DNA of 64,000 nucleotides from Plasmodium coatneyi (Eukaryota; Apicomplexa; Aconoidasida; Haemosporida; Plasmodiidae): assembly GCF_001680005.1 (NCBI RefSeq), contig NC_033566.1, positions 806,001 through 870,000 on the forward strand. Direction: 5' to 3'. Below are positions 19,966 to 31,011 of the stretch, piece after piece (positions within the stretch are counted from its first letter, which is position 1; each line of letters begins with the position of its first letter). The notes beneath the pieces are model-generated. The model saw only the letters and a list, made by a program, of their open reading frames with translations. It was not told the DNA's origin and did no database searches. Position numbers and translations under genes: made by a program.

Positions 19966-21522
19966 TCAGTACTTATTGGTGTAGAGGAACTTTTCCAAAT
20001 CCTTATAAATGGGAGAGTCCGGTCCGTAGGTTTTTATGATATTCTTCTTGGCTTTGTGAATTAAACTGAGGCCCTCCGACTTGAGATCAAGGAAGAGGGC
20101 AAGTTTCCCAGTTAAGAAAATATAGTAACCATAAATGGGGGAGTATTTCCCATAGGAAACTTCTATAGATTTGAGATACTGGTTAGCAATGTTGTATGCT
20201 AACTTAAATTCTTGGAGTTGTATAGAAATGTAAAGAATCTTGGCTCTCATTTTTTGCAGAGAATATTTAGTATGGTGGTAAAAGGTGGTCAAGTAGTCAA
20301 TTTTGGACTTTATTTTATTAAGTGCTTGTAACACAGATTTATTATCGTAGGTGCACTTTTCACTGAAGAGACACTCCAAATGGGCGGTTTCCTTCACAGT
20401 CTCCTTTTCTTTTTCTACCAAGCTCTTTATAACATTATCATGCACTTCGCCCTTACAGATAGAACATTTCCACACATGTTGCTGTTCGTTCGCTTTTCTT
20501 AAAACAGGATAGGCATTTTTAAATTGACTTTTATTCACATAACAATTTTTTTTTTCCAACTCTGATATTAAAATGAGCTCCATATGATTAACAAATTTTT
20601 TACAACTCTCTGACTGAGTGCACACAAGTTCTGTATTAAAAATATTTTGGCATTCAGACACGATGTTCACTTTACATAGCCTACAAGAGCAGGTAAAGAA
20701 GTACTGATCCATGCAAATGGCTAGTCTCGTATTTTTGTCAAATGCTATGTCGATGTAACTAATGGTTAGTTCTTCCCCAGGATATACATCCACCAAGGTT
20801 CGTATGAACAGCTTTTGGTTTTTAAATATAGTCACACAGTTACTCAAGCATGAGTGATTAAAGTAGGGCACAGGTTTTTTGTAAAATGCCAACCCCGCTG
20901 GTTCTAAATCATTGTCAATTATTTGCAAACTATTTTTCGAAATTTTTACAAATTTCTCAATGATATTTCTGAGTATGCTTTCATTATCTTCAAAGTTGGC
21001 AAACAATTTTTTTTTTTTGGTCATGAGCGCCACTGCTACTATATACGCTGGGTACTTAAAGTACTCGTATTTTTCCTTTGGTAATTCTTCTACGCTTCCA
21101 CAGTATTCGTAAAAATTAAAGTGGCTTAGGTAGCTGTTAATTACCATGCGCATGATGATGGATGGACAGAACTTGTCAAAGATGTTAGACTTAAAAACTT
21201 CACATTCGTCTCTATGTAACTTCCACGCTAGATCCAGACACACGTCACTACAGTATACTACATATTTGCAATTCGGGCAATAAACACTCTTGCTAAATTT
21301 TTCGAAACAGTAAAAACATATGTTCACTGTTCTGTAATTTGTTTCTTCATTTTCCGCATCGATTATTCTTGGGGCCATGTACTTCACACTCAGTGGAACG
21401 CATACTTCTGGGTGCGCCTCCACGATGCAATACCCCGCTCTCATTTGATTCACTGCGACTACGCATTTCCCCTTATTCTCTTTGTAGTCGACTTTGTACA
21501 TATGACTAGGCGATGCGGGCAT
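19966..21522 (-). CDS. SET6: SET and MYND domain lysine methyltransferase (SMYD type, SET6-like), 518 aa
   Basis: Predicted protein-lysine methyltransferase. A MYND zinc finger spans about residues 69-107 (CFYC, CPNC, YCSDVC, HRDEC), inserted between the two halves of the SET domain as in SMYD proteins. The SET core has NHSCLSNC (222-229) and GEELTISYID (249-258), which bind S-adenosylmethionine and form the active-site knot. A post-SET cysteine cluster CSCRLC follows at 278-283. The C-terminal third is helical with TPR-like repeats, as in human SMYD2/3. Single exon; the ATG at 21522 is preceded by GCCACC. It is divergent from the RAP gene. I equate it with Plasmodium SET6 from family features and remembered gene order. 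Histone or cytoplasmic targets cannot be told from the sequence. Confidence 0.87.
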   Translation of the reverse strand: MPASPSHMYKVDYKENKGKCVVAVNQMRAGYCIVEAHPEVCVPLSVKYMAPRIIDAENEETNYRTVNICFYCFEKFSKSVYCPNCKYVVYCSDVCLDLAWKLHRDECEVFKSNIFDKFCPSIIMRMVINSYLSHFNFYEYCGSVEELPKEKYEYFKYPAYIVAVALMTKKKKLFANFEDNESILRNIIEKFVKISKNSLQIIDNDLEPAGLAFYKKPVPYFNHSCLSNCVTIFKNQKLFIRTLVDVYPGEELTISYIDIAFDKNTRLAICMDQYFFTCSCRLCKVNIVSECQNIFNTELVCTQSESCKKFVNHMELILISELEKKNCYVNKSQFKNAYPVLRKANEQQHVWKCSICKGEVHDNVIKSLVEKEKETVKETAHLECLFSEKCTYDNKSVLQALNKIKSKIDYLTTFYHHTKYSLQKMRAKILYISIQLQEFKLAYNIANQYLKSIEVSYGKYSPIYGYYIFLTGKLALFLDLKSEGLSLIHKAKKNIIKTYGPDSPIYKDLEKFLYTNKY

Positions 21523-23058
21523 GGTGGCACGGCGGTTGTATACGTTGCTGGTTTGTAATTCTCTGTAGTAGTCGTCTGAGTTCGCGCGTGGGGGAGTGAG
21601 GAAGCAGTCGTGCCCACGCAGTGGTCTCTACGTTGAGCTCCATGCGATGTGGCACTCTGATTAAACTCGAGACGCATTTCACTGGTTCTACCTTCGCTGT
21701 TGCTTATGGGACGGAGGGAGAGTGACATCCATTCGAACTTTACATCGAACAAGTTTCCTCTGGATTAGCCACTCGCAGTTGTGCTACGTAAACCTTGTGT
21801 CGCGACAACCGTTCTGTGGTTGGAAAAAAAAAGAGAAGAAAAGAGAAGAAAAGCCGCTCTTTCCTTCCGTAATTTCATGCTTACTAATTTACAAAAAACT
21901 TATCACAAAAAAAAGGGGTCACAAAAAAAAAAAAATAGGGCGCCAGATACATAAAAGATTGCAATGATTAAAATACTTTTACATAAGTTTGCAGGCGTAT
22001 GATTATATGAGGATATAATCCACCAGGGACAGGAATTTCGCGAACTCCGCATTTGGCACTACGGCTTGGTCATCCATATATACACGTAACTATGTGCTTA
22101 TGCACAAATCCGCGTACTTAAATGAACAGAAAAAAAAAAATTCTATCCTTCCGTCGTTAAGGCACGATGCTGGAAGCCTTAACAAATGAAAAAAAAAATA
22201 AAAAAATAAGCCAGGTTGTGCGCACAGCAGAAGGGGGGCCCCCGTTACATACTCCGCCGCTGTATCGTAAGTAAGCAGTTTTCCCTTCTTTCTTTTAATG
22301 AAAAAGGGAATCAAAATAATACAATTTTTAATTCGAGAGATTGCCCACATTTTTAGGGAGTGATGTTGGAACGTTCAGTCGTCACCAGTCTGCGTGCAAG
22401 AGCTCAACTTCTTAAGCGTGAGTGTACCATCAAGGCGAATTCCTTGTTCTGTTCAACTCATAGCTTTGTGGTGCATCTATGGTGGTGGAAATCCAGAGTG
22501 ACGCATGCTAAAGGATTACGGAGACTTATCACTTCTGTATGTATCCCCTTCCTTACACGCACACCGACAGGAGGGAACGCCGCTTTGGAGTGAGCTTGAC
22601 CATTTATGTGGCCAACTGCCCTACCCGCCAGGCTCTCCGCATACCCGTGTTTTAAAGGGTCTCCCCACTAGCGAGTGGAACACATAGACATGCTATACCG
22701 TAAGGTAAAACCAAACACTTTCCTCATGCGCTCCGTTTATGTCAATATTCCTATATGGGAACATTAGCACACCCATAAATAGCTACACTTATAAATGGGT
22801 CAGTTCTCCACCCAGATGTACTAACTATAGGGGACCCACAGACAATTGACAAATGCAGCTTACGGAGAATAAAAAAAGCGCCAATTTTCTGTTTCAAGTA
22901 AACTAATTCAGGATGAAAAAAAATGAGTGAAGTTCCCAAAGGGGAAGGAGTAACATACGCGTCCACGTTATTTATGTACAGCCATGGTTTTGTGGCATCT
23001 TCCGAAAGGGTAGCAACTTGCTATTACAGTCCAATGTTGATACTCGCACCATGGCAAA
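21523..23058. other. Divergent intergenic region between SET6-like and RAP genes
   Basis: 1.5 kb that must carry the 5' regions of both genes, with several A-runs (21825-21945, 22125-22210). An open frame at 22923-23264 overlaps the start of the RAP gene in another frame; I cannot show that it is an upstream exon. Confidence 0.45.
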
Positions 23059-25893
23059 ATGGTCATGGGGACAAAACGGCTGAATGTGCTTCTTTCCGCA
23101 CATCTTGGAAAGAACGCGCGGGGGATATTCATCTGGTCAAATTCCTTGAGGACGGTGCGAAAAAGAGGGAAGTTCTTCTACACAACAACATGCACCCTAC
23201 CATGGGGAAAACATGCCGAGGAAAATATCCCCATGGAGGAACTGAAACAATATTTATGTGTTGAAAAAATACATTCGGAAGATTTCAAAAAAATAATGGC
23301 CAAATGTGTGCAAGTGAATAAAGACAGTGACACACGTATTGAAGATTTATTGCTCATTTTAATTCTGTTTACAAAATTTTCTCCTCATTTTAAGCAAACA
23401 TGTGGAGATTCACTCCACGATGAAATTTGCCATAATATATTTAACAGCATAAAATTAAAAACACATTATTTATACACAAGCAAAATGCTCATCCACACAA
23501 TGAACATACTGACAAATTTACAACTTATTGACAACACACTTGTTCTTGCATTCATAAATAAATGCTCCTATTTTATACAACACGTGGAATACCAAATTGA
23601 AGACCTGGTTCATTTTCTTTCCATTTTTAGTAAAATTTATTTGTTAAAGAATGATCCTAAATTCATGAAATTAAAAAGCTTCAATTGGGTGCTAATCAAA
23701 AATATATGCAACAAATTGACATACAATTTTGACCGTTTTTTTTTAACCTACAATGATTATGCATACACACACAAGTTGAAGAAAAAAATTAATGAGCAGA
23801 TTAGGAATATGCAATCGGAGGGGAAAAACTCCCGACTGTCTTCACACTGTAGTATCAGCACTTTAAACAGGCTTGACACCGTTGACCCACGTGTCAAACG
23901 GATCAAAATTGGCAACTCTGAGCTTCAAGTAGGTGATGATTTCGGTGGGGGACTTCCATCTTCCGCCTCCTTCACAGGGTTTGCCCAAAATTCTTCAATC
24001 AATGAATACTTCGGCGATGTCTCCTCTGCGACTACCCCGCATACTGTTTCTTCTACAACGGCGGGACCTCTGCCAAATCGAGCTACACTAAATGAATTAC
24101 CCAGTGACATATCACAGCTCTGTTCCTCACAGGAAAGGCACTATCTGCTGGACACACTTCTCAGCATCAGTAGAAGCCTGAGGGATTTGAAGTTTGCGCA
24201 CATGGGGCTGCTAAACGAGGTGGCCAACATGTTGCAGAGCCATTTCGTGGAAGCAACAAAAGGACGGGTTGAAACTCGTGGTGATGTTGATCATGCCACG
24301 CATGACGAGTTCGCGAAGCGTGGTGATACCGACATCGCCAGAAAAATATTTCACATCATGCAGTGTCACCTGTACCTGCAAGTGGACCATCATATGCTGT
24401 ACAAAAGCATTCTGAACACGTATAAAAGTGACCTTCCGAATGTGGGCAATTTGGTAGTTTTGTTCTTCTTGTTGGCAAAAAATAAATTATTCCCCTCCAA
24501 GACCATCCACCTATTTGATGCCGTATTTAGGGAAAAAATATGCCAAGGGCAGTATGATGAGAGGGATCTATCCACGCTTTTACACTCCTATGCAATGCAC
24601 AAATATAGGGAGGTGTCCGTAATTCGGTTGATACTTTCCCGTTTAGTGCCAAATTGTGTTAGCCTTTATCAGGGCGATCATGAAGATCAAGGCAATTCCG
24701 GTTTTAATCCTGGGAAGGTTCCCCTTCCCAATGGGGGAAGTAATGTGAATGTCCAATGTGGCAAGTGGACGCAGGGCATAAGTTGCAGGGATGTCCTAAA
24801 CTGCAATGCTGAAGATCCTCAGACACGTAGCCTCATCGTGGACCTTCCCGGAAAGGTGAAAATACTCCACAGCTTGTTCAAGTTGGACATATACGAAGAA
24901 GCGCTTATCTGCGAAGTATCCAGAACGATAAGCGAGGACAACATAAATAATCTGGACTACAAGGAGCTAGCCAAATTGCTGCTAGCCATGTGCTACTTCT
25001 CCATAGATAATGCACATGCATATAATTTAATCATAAAAAATTTAATAAAATTTGATATCATTCTAGATAATGTCTACCTGACCCAGTTGAAGATATGTGA
25101 GTTGGCACTTCGAACGAGACACGTCCCAAATGTCTATGACCAACTGAACGAGGAGTGCATAGAATATATGTCTTCCATAAAAGCTAAAGAAAAAGATGCA
25201 GAGTATCACATTAAATCAGATTTACAAAAGGAAGTTAAAAATTTCCTTTTGACCTTTAATTTGTGCATGTCGGAGGAGGTACCCCTTGGACCATATGACG
25301 TCGACTTCGTGGAAGAAGATCCTACCTTTCTTCGCATTCCGAGAAATTACCTTCTTCGCAGGGATGGTCAAGCGTCAATTGTGCCGGGGGGTGTAACCCA
25401 GCACAATACCAATCATAATGGGTGTACATCCCATCAACAGGAGTCCACCACGATGGGTCAGCTTCCAGAAAGTGATCCACCAAATGGAAACCCTCACAAA
25501 AGAAGAACCAAATTAATCATTGAGGTAAACGGAGAACACCACTTTTATAAAAACAGCAAATCCTACACCGCGCTGTCGAAACTGAAGCACAAGTTGTTAA
25601 GCGACCTTGGCTATACCGTTATCAACATACCTTATTTCGAGTGGGGACAGCTAACAACCAACTTGGATAAAAAGGCCTATATTAAAAAATTAATTTCCGA
25701 CAGTCTTACTTTTGAGGTAGTGAATGTTTTGCCACTTAATCAAAAGAGTGAACCGCTGGGGAAAAAGGAAATGGCAAAGGTTGTCTCAACCATTCGGCAG
25801 AGCAGACGAAGGACAGACTTCTTAACCGACATTGCCAAGTTTAGGGGAAAAAATAAGTTGGCCTTTTTAAAGAGGAAAGTTAAAAATGTGTAG
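23059..25893 (+). CDS. RAP-domain protein, probably organellar RNA-binding, 944 aa
   Basis: The C-terminal segment at about residues 815-880 (KLIIEVNGEHHFY, then LSDLGYTVINIPYFEW) is a RAP domain, an RNA-binding fold abundant in apicomplexans and often found in mitochondrial or apicoplast RNA metabolism. The preceding region is a long helical array broken by low-complexity insertions (about residues 265-350), consistent with the helical repeats that accompany RAP domains. The first 50 or so residues are rich in Arg, Lys, Ser and Thr and have almost no acidic residues, which suggests a mitochondrial presequence. Single exon as read. The chosen ATG is the first in the frame; an upstream exon is not excluded. 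It converges on MCM6. Confidence 0.82.
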   Translation: MVMGTKRLNVLLSAHLGKNARGIFIWSNSLRTVRKRGKFFYTTTCTLPWGKHAEENIPMEELKQYLCVEKIHSEDFKKIMAKCVQVNKDSDTRIEDLLLILILFTKFSPHFKQTCGDSLHDEICHNIFNSIKLKTHYLYTSKMLIHTMNILTNLQLIDNTLVLAFINKCSYFIQHVEYQIEDLVHFLSIFSKIYLLKNDPKFMKLKSFNWVLIKNICNKLTYNFDRFFLTYNDYAYTHKLKKKINEQIRNMQSEGKNSRLSSHCSISTLNRLDTVDPRVKRIKIGNSELQVGDDFGGGLPSSASFTGFAQNSSINEYFGDVSSATTPHTVSSTTAGPLPNRATLNELPSDISQLCSSQERHYLLDTLLSISRSLRDLKFAHMGLLNEVANMLQSHFVEATKGRVETRGDVDHATHDEFAKRGDTDIARKIFHIMQCHLYLQVDHHMLYKSILNTYKSDLPNVGNLVVLFFLLAKNKLFPSKTIHLFDAVFREKICQGQYDERDLSTLLHSYAMHKYREVSVIRLILSRLVPNCVSLYQGDHEDQGNSGFNPGKVPLPNGGSNVNVQCGKWTQGISCRDVLNCNAEDPQTRSLIVDLPGKVKILHSLFKLDIYEEALICEVSRTISEDNINNLDYKELAKLLLAMCYFSIDNAHAYNLIIKNLIKFDIILDNVYLTQLKICELALRTRHVPNVYDQLNEECIEYMSSIKAKEKDAEYHIKSDLQKEVKNFLLTFNLCMSEEVPLGPYDVDFVEEDPTFLRIPRNYLLRRDGQASIVPGGVTQHNTNHNGCTSHQQESTTMGQLPESDPPNGNPHKRRTKLIIEVNGEHHFYKNSKSYTALSKLKHKLLSDLGYTVINIPYFEWGQLTTNLDKKAYIKKLISDSLTFEVVNVLPLNQKSEPLGKKEMAKVVSTIRQSRRRTDFLTDIAKFRGKNKLAFLKRKVKNV

Positions 25894-26617
25894 GTGGACG
25901 CTGTCTGCCCTGTTCCACTGGGAAACCGGGGCAGGGGTGGGCCTGAAGATGAAAAGTGCTGCATAGAGCCAACTTGAAGCTGCGCGAATTGGGGGTGCCC
26001 TGGGTACATCGCATTCGTTTTGGGTTATTTGCCTGTTTTTTTTTTTCGTATTTTTTTTTTGTTTTTCCATACCGCAACTTGGTCATAAATGAAAAAATTA
26101 GAATGCCCATTTGATCTGCTCAAGATAGAGGAGCTTCTCGTTTTTCCTTCGCAGATCTGCTCCCCTTATTCAAACCCATGCTGTTCTATGCTCCCCGCTT
26201 AAGTTTTCCTCTCGCGGGATTGCAAAAAAGCCTTTGTAACTGAGACACCTTACTAGTTCTTCCCTTTCCGTATTGATAAAAAAGAAAAAAAGGAGCAACT
26301 CCTCTATTGAGTCTGTGTATTTTCGGTTCGGAAGTATGTAATGGGGAGAAGCGCGCATGCACTACGCGCGGGTGCAACTACAAGGGGGGTGGAAACTGTG
26401 CATGGATTACCATTTCAGACCCACCTTTGTATAGATGTTTCTTATTGCGAATGGGTGATAGCGGTATAATGTATTTGTGCCAGTATGTATTTTTCCAAAG
26501 CGATATGCTGCATTCATCTAGCACATAGCTGACGGTAAAAAAAAAAAAAAATGCTTGTATCCGCATTCACACATATACATATGTGCATATCGCCGTGCAG
26601 ACGCTGCGGTGAGAACA
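25894..26617. other. Convergent 3' region of RAP and MCM6 genes
   Basis: 725 bp between two stop codons, with T-runs at 26037-26060 and an A-run at 26536-26550. No other gene recognised. Confidence 0.5.
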
Positions 26618-29443
26618 TTAAAAATTGTCGATGTCCTCCTGGAAGTCCACGTCGTCCTCCGGAATATTTTCATCCGTCTGGTAGTTCTTGAAGGTGTTGT
26701 AGCCATAAGTGTTCTTGTTGGACACGGTGCCCTCCACGATGGGGCCGGCATAGTTGGGGTGGATTCGCAGGATGACATTTTCCACGTCGTCTTCATTAGT
26801 CTCCGACAGCAACTTCATATCCTGGTTTATCAATCGTTGGATAATTTTCTTCAGTTTGTAAACCCACTCATCCACCTGTTCATTCGATTCAGCTTTGGCA
26901 TACACTTGCAGGTAGGTCTCAATGAGCTGATCCTGCGTAATGCTTTCACTGTTATTGTTAAATTCGTATTCTTTAATAATTTCGAAAATGATGGCAGATA
27001 TGTACTGATACTCGCTAGCCTTAATGGTCATGCCCTTTTTACTTTCCCCTGGCTTGTTTTCGCTATCCTCCGGTTGGATGATTTTGCTTCCCTTGTTATT
27101 CAAGAGGGAGTTGCTAACTTTGTCGAATTCTTCATCCAGATTTATTTCCTTCTCGTTGGATATTTTTTTCATGGAAGCTTTAAATATTGAGCAAGCAATT
27201 TCTACATGTTTTATGTCAACAAAGTGGGAAAACTTTAACTTAGCTACAGCTTCGCTCAATCGGATGAGTGACTCTAACTGACGGACGGTCATCCTCATGG
27301 ATCTCTGAGCACCTGGGGAGTATTCAATATTTCGGAAGGAGACATAGTAGTGTATCAATTTGTACTTGGCTTCATCTGTTAGTAATGGCTTCACTCTTTT
27401 GCTTAGCTCTAGATACACTTCCATTTTGACGGTGTCCAATTTTCCTGCATTTGCTCTAATATGTTTTTCCGCTTCTTCTCCACAGTGCATAGAAACCAAG
27501 TGGTTGGCAATGCTGGTGTCTTTGTCTATGTCGATGCTGTCCAGCATTGTGTAGAAGAGATCAAATCTGGAAAGCAACGGTGCGGGGATGTTTACATTTT
27601 GTGCAAAGGTTTTCAACGTGTCGTATCTTCCATACTTGGGGTTACATGCTGCTAAGACTGATGCTCTGGCATTTAGTGTTGCTTGGATACCCGCCTTAGT
27701 TATCGAAATGGTTTGCTGTTCCATAGCTTCGTGAATGGCTACTCTGTCCTTTTCGTCCATCTTGTCAAATTCGTCAATACAGCAAATTCCCTGGTCCGCA
27801 TACATTAATGCACCTGCTTCTAGGACCGTGTCTCCCTGATCAGGGTCCCTATGCACTGCTGCTGTGAGCCCTGCAGCGGTGGACCCCTTTCCAGAGGTGA
27901 AAATAGCTCTTGGGGCAAAACTTTCTACGTACTTTAATATTTCACTTTTAGCAGTTCCTGGGTCACCTACAATACACATATTTATGTCTCCTCTCAATTT
28001 GCAGTTCGAAGTGATTTTCTGAACCCCTCCTGTCATCATCAATAATGCTCCTTTCTTTATTTCGATGTTTCCCCATATTTTGGGAGCTATACATTCTGCT
28101 AAAATGTCGATGGTGTTGGGATGCATGGCAATATCTCTGAGCCATTTCAAATCATCACAATTTAAAATTTCTTCACAATTAATATCTACCTGTGTTTGCT
28201 CATCGAAGGAGTTTTCCTTCTTCGAATTATTTAGTTTCTCAATTTGACATGCATATATACACAGCTTGTGGTTTAAGTCTTGTACTCCCACTCCCTTGAT
28301 ACCTGTTAGCCCTTGCGAGACTAAGGAGTTTTCATTTTTTTTTAAAATTTGTCTAGCCACACTGCGTGGAATATCTCCTGGTTTCATCAAAGTGGGGATA
28401 TCTGGCACAACAATTAAGCACCCCGTTACGATAATTCTATCCCCTGCGTGTACCGAATCGACGATGTCATTGCGAAGAATCACATCCATGTTTCGGGGCA
28501 TGGATCCTGGTGGACTCTCCTGCGCAATTTCTTGTAATCGGATTTTTTGCCAGTCAACAAAGTAAGACTGTTCCAGAACAAGGGACCAATCATACATATT
28601 GCTGCAGCTGGAGGAGGGGCACTTACTCGGTTGTGTATACCTAAATTGCTGTTTAACTCCGTTTATTATATTTCCACATTCGTTACATTTGAAGGCAGCT
28701 AATGTTAACTCGGGTCGTACATCGGACGTTCGGGTTACTTGTCCTCGAACACTAATCATCTCACCCAGCATTTCACATCTTAAGCTTCGCAACGAATGGA
28801 TAGGATTTTTTTTATTATAAAAACGGAGACATATCTTCCCAACTTCTTTTGTCTTTATCGGATTAATACTTTCTGCTAAAGCTTGTACCTTCTGTTCAAA
28901 GATATCTAATATTCTGAGGAAGTGTCTCTTTATGTATATGTACAATTGACTACCTATATCGAATCGATTTTTATCTGTTGGTTCCCACATCAACACGTGT
29001 TTCATATCCACCACCAGGACTTTATTTCTGGAGTATGAATTTTGCAGAATTGAAAAAAGTAATAATACGTAATGCGCATCCTGGGCGATTTCCAGCGAAC
29101 TAGGAAAGTTCAAATTTAAATTGTCTTTCCAGACACTGTCATCATCACCGTCTTCATTTTCTTCATCATTTTTTCTTTCGGAAAAAGTTTTTAAAAATTT
29201 TTCAAATACCTTTGCCATATTTTCATCTTGAACATAAGATGGTTCATCATCTTCCTCGTCATCCTCCTCATCATCTTCTTCTTCCGCTTCTAGTTCGTCC
29301 TCATTCATTACGTCATTTGCGCCTAAATTAGAATTTTCTTCAAATTTCCTTTTTTTCTTCTGATAGCTGGACATTTCGCTGTTTCCGAACACGCTATGGG
29401 CGTCCAGCCCTGACAGTTCGCTTTCGTTGAACATGCCTGACAT
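26618..29443 (-). CDS. MCM6: DNA replication licensing factor MCM6, 941 aa
   Basis: Subunit of the MCM2-7 replicative helicase, loaded at origins before S phase. The N-terminal tail (residues 1-75) is acidic and low in complexity. The zinc-binding module has CNEC (253-256) and CPSSSC (275-280). The AAA+ core has Walker A GDPGTAKS (493-500), Walker B CIDEFDKM (555-562) and the arginine finger SRFD (625-628). The C-terminal winged-helix region ends near IHPNYAG. The stretch around ITKAGIQATLNARASVLAACN and the overall layout match MCM6 better than the other MCM paralogues. Single exon, single clear ATG. Length is in the usual range for Plasmodium MCM6. Confidence 0.92.
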   Translation of the reverse strand: MSGMFNESELSGLDAHSVFGNSEMSSYQKKKRKFEENSNLGANDVMNEDELEAEEEDDEEDDEEDDEPSYVQDENMAKVFEKFLKTFSERKNDEENEDGDDDSVWKDNLNLNFPSSLEIAQDAHYVLLLFSILQNSYSRNKVLVVDMKHVLMWEPTDKNRFDIGSQLYIYIKRHFLRILDIFEQKVQALAESINPIKTKEVGKICLRFYNKKNPIHSLRSLRCEMLGEMISVRGQVTRTSDVRPELTLAAFKCNECGNIINGVKQQFRYTQPSKCPSSSCSNMYDWSLVLEQSYFVDWQKIRLQEIAQESPPGSMPRNMDVILRNDIVDSVHAGDRIIVTGCLIVVPDIPTLMKPGDIPRSVARQILKKNENSLVSQGLTGIKGVGVQDLNHKLCIYACQIEKLNNSKKENSFDEQTQVDINCEEILNCDDLKWLRDIAMHPNTIDILAECIAPKIWGNIEIKKGALLMMTGGVQKITSNCKLRGDINMCIVGDPGTAKSEILKYVESFAPRAIFTSGKGSTAAGLTAAVHRDPDQGDTVLEAGALMYADQGICCIDEFDKMDEKDRVAIHEAMEQQTISITKAGIQATLNARASVLAACNPKYGRYDTLKTFAQNVNIPAPLLSRFDLFYTMLDSIDIDKDTSIANHLVSMHCGEEAEKHIRANAGKLDTVKMEVYLELSKRVKPLLTDEAKYKLIHYYVSFRNIEYSPGAQRSMRMTVRQLESLIRLSEAVAKLKFSHFVDIKHVEIACSIFKASMKKISNEKEINLDEEFDKVSNSLLNNKGSKIIQPEDSENKPGESKKGMTIKASEYQYISAIIFEIIKEYEFNNNSESITQDQLIETYLQVYAKAESNEQVDEWVYKLKKIIQRLINQDMKLLSETNEDDVENVILRIHPNYAGPIVEGTVSNKNTYGYNTFKNYQTDENIPEDDVDFQEDIDNF

Positions 29444-31011
29444 CGCGGTTGTTTCACTTTAGTGGATAAGGGGTTCACTTCTGTATAGTACTTCCTACCG
29501 TTTGATTTCACCCTCACGTGTGCTCGCCCTGAGTGTGCGCAACACTACTACGCATGCACACTTGCGTAAGCACGATGTGTGGTGGGTTATTAAAATGGCT
29601 TGCTCCCCCTCTTGGTGTAATTTTATTGTATCTTCACCGTATCGTGTGAAGTTTGCTTTGGTTGCCTTGCTGAGCTGCAATTTGTTTGGCCTATTTTAAT
29701 AGGTTAACCTTCCCTCCGCGCTTCTTCCTTTTGAACCAATTTACGCACGTAACAATTTTTATTTTGTCACAATTCGTTTTTCCTCTTGACACTTTTGGCA
29801 TCCTTCGGAATACGCATATGTATATGTACATATGTGTATTTTTTTTTTTCCTCCTCAAAGGGATGCGTTACCTGCCAGTTCACTCTCCCCCGGGTGCGTA
29901 CTTTTCCATGCGCACATCGGGGATCCAATTTGCGACGAAGTGCAATTGTGTATACGTATACATACACATATGCACATGCGTTTGTTCAACTTAAGTTCCT
30001 TCTTCGAAGTTATGCCATGTGAAAATGCCAGTGCGCTTTAAGCGAATACTAGGCCATTCCACTTTTCTTCTTTTTTTTGCGAATAAATACGCAGGTCAAG
30101 TGAGCAGGATTTTTTTTTTTTTTTTCAATTTTAGGTATCCACGCGGAAATAAAAAAAAAAAAAAAGAGCGATAAAGGAGAAGACCAAATGAAAAGAACTA
30201 CACCACTGCGTGTACACACTTGCGCCGACCACTTATGCAATCACTATAAAGCCTTTCGAAGCTGCCTTTTTGGATAAATCGAACAATAAACTTTGGCCAA
30301 GGATCTGGGAACCAACTGAGTGTAAATTGGCTAAATCGTTTAACCGCACTTGCTAATTAAAATGTTCATAGTTGAAAAAATTGGGGCTTGAAAAAGACAA
30401 AAAAAAAAATGCATACGCGAAGAATGCACAGAGGTATGCACATACGCACATATACTCACACTGGGAAAAACACCTCCTAAAAGGGCACGGCTGCCTGGTA
30501 AGCCTGTTGCCCATTCCTGCTTCCCCACTGGAGAAGGGCGGGTAAAGGAATCGTTATGGGTGCTATACTCTTAAGGTGGAAAAAATTCGACAAAAAAAAA
30601 AAAAAAGAACTCCTTGAGATTATGCGCACGTTCGGTTCCTTCGGGATTAATGCCGAATCTCAAATGCTGTGCAAAGGCTAGGGAGGAGTTCACGCGGGGG
30701 AGACTTCCACACGTGCATGTTCTGCGGAAGGATGCACGTTACACAAAGATGCTCACGCCGCACATGGACGACGCACCCACCCCGATTAAAGAGAGAACAC
30801 GTAACCATTTCGTACGCCATATGTTTGGTGGTACTTAACAGTCGCGCGGACAATGAAAAAAGAAAAATAAATAAATAAAATGAACATATCAACAAAGGTT
30901 ACGCATCACGGAAAGAATACGTATCCACATTGGCAAACAGAATAGATGTGATAACTGAGCAAGCCGTAACACCTGATGAACTCTTTTCCTCTCTCCCAAA
31001 CAGGAGGGGTT
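29444..31011. other. Intergenic region upstream of MCM6
   Basis: Carries the MCM6 5' region and the 3' flank of the next minus-strand gene. A/T homopolymers occur at 29840, 30108 and 30150; TATGTACATATG and ACATACACATATGC simple repeats at 29815 and 29955. No gene supported. Confidence 0.45.

Noticed and set aside
22923..23264. Frame overlapping the RAP gene start as a separate gene
   Set aside because: No motif, and it overlaps the RAP coding region in another frame.
26618..29443. Assignment to MCM2 because of the acidic N-terminus
   Set aside because: The helicase core and C-terminal sequence follow MCM6; acidic tails are not specific.
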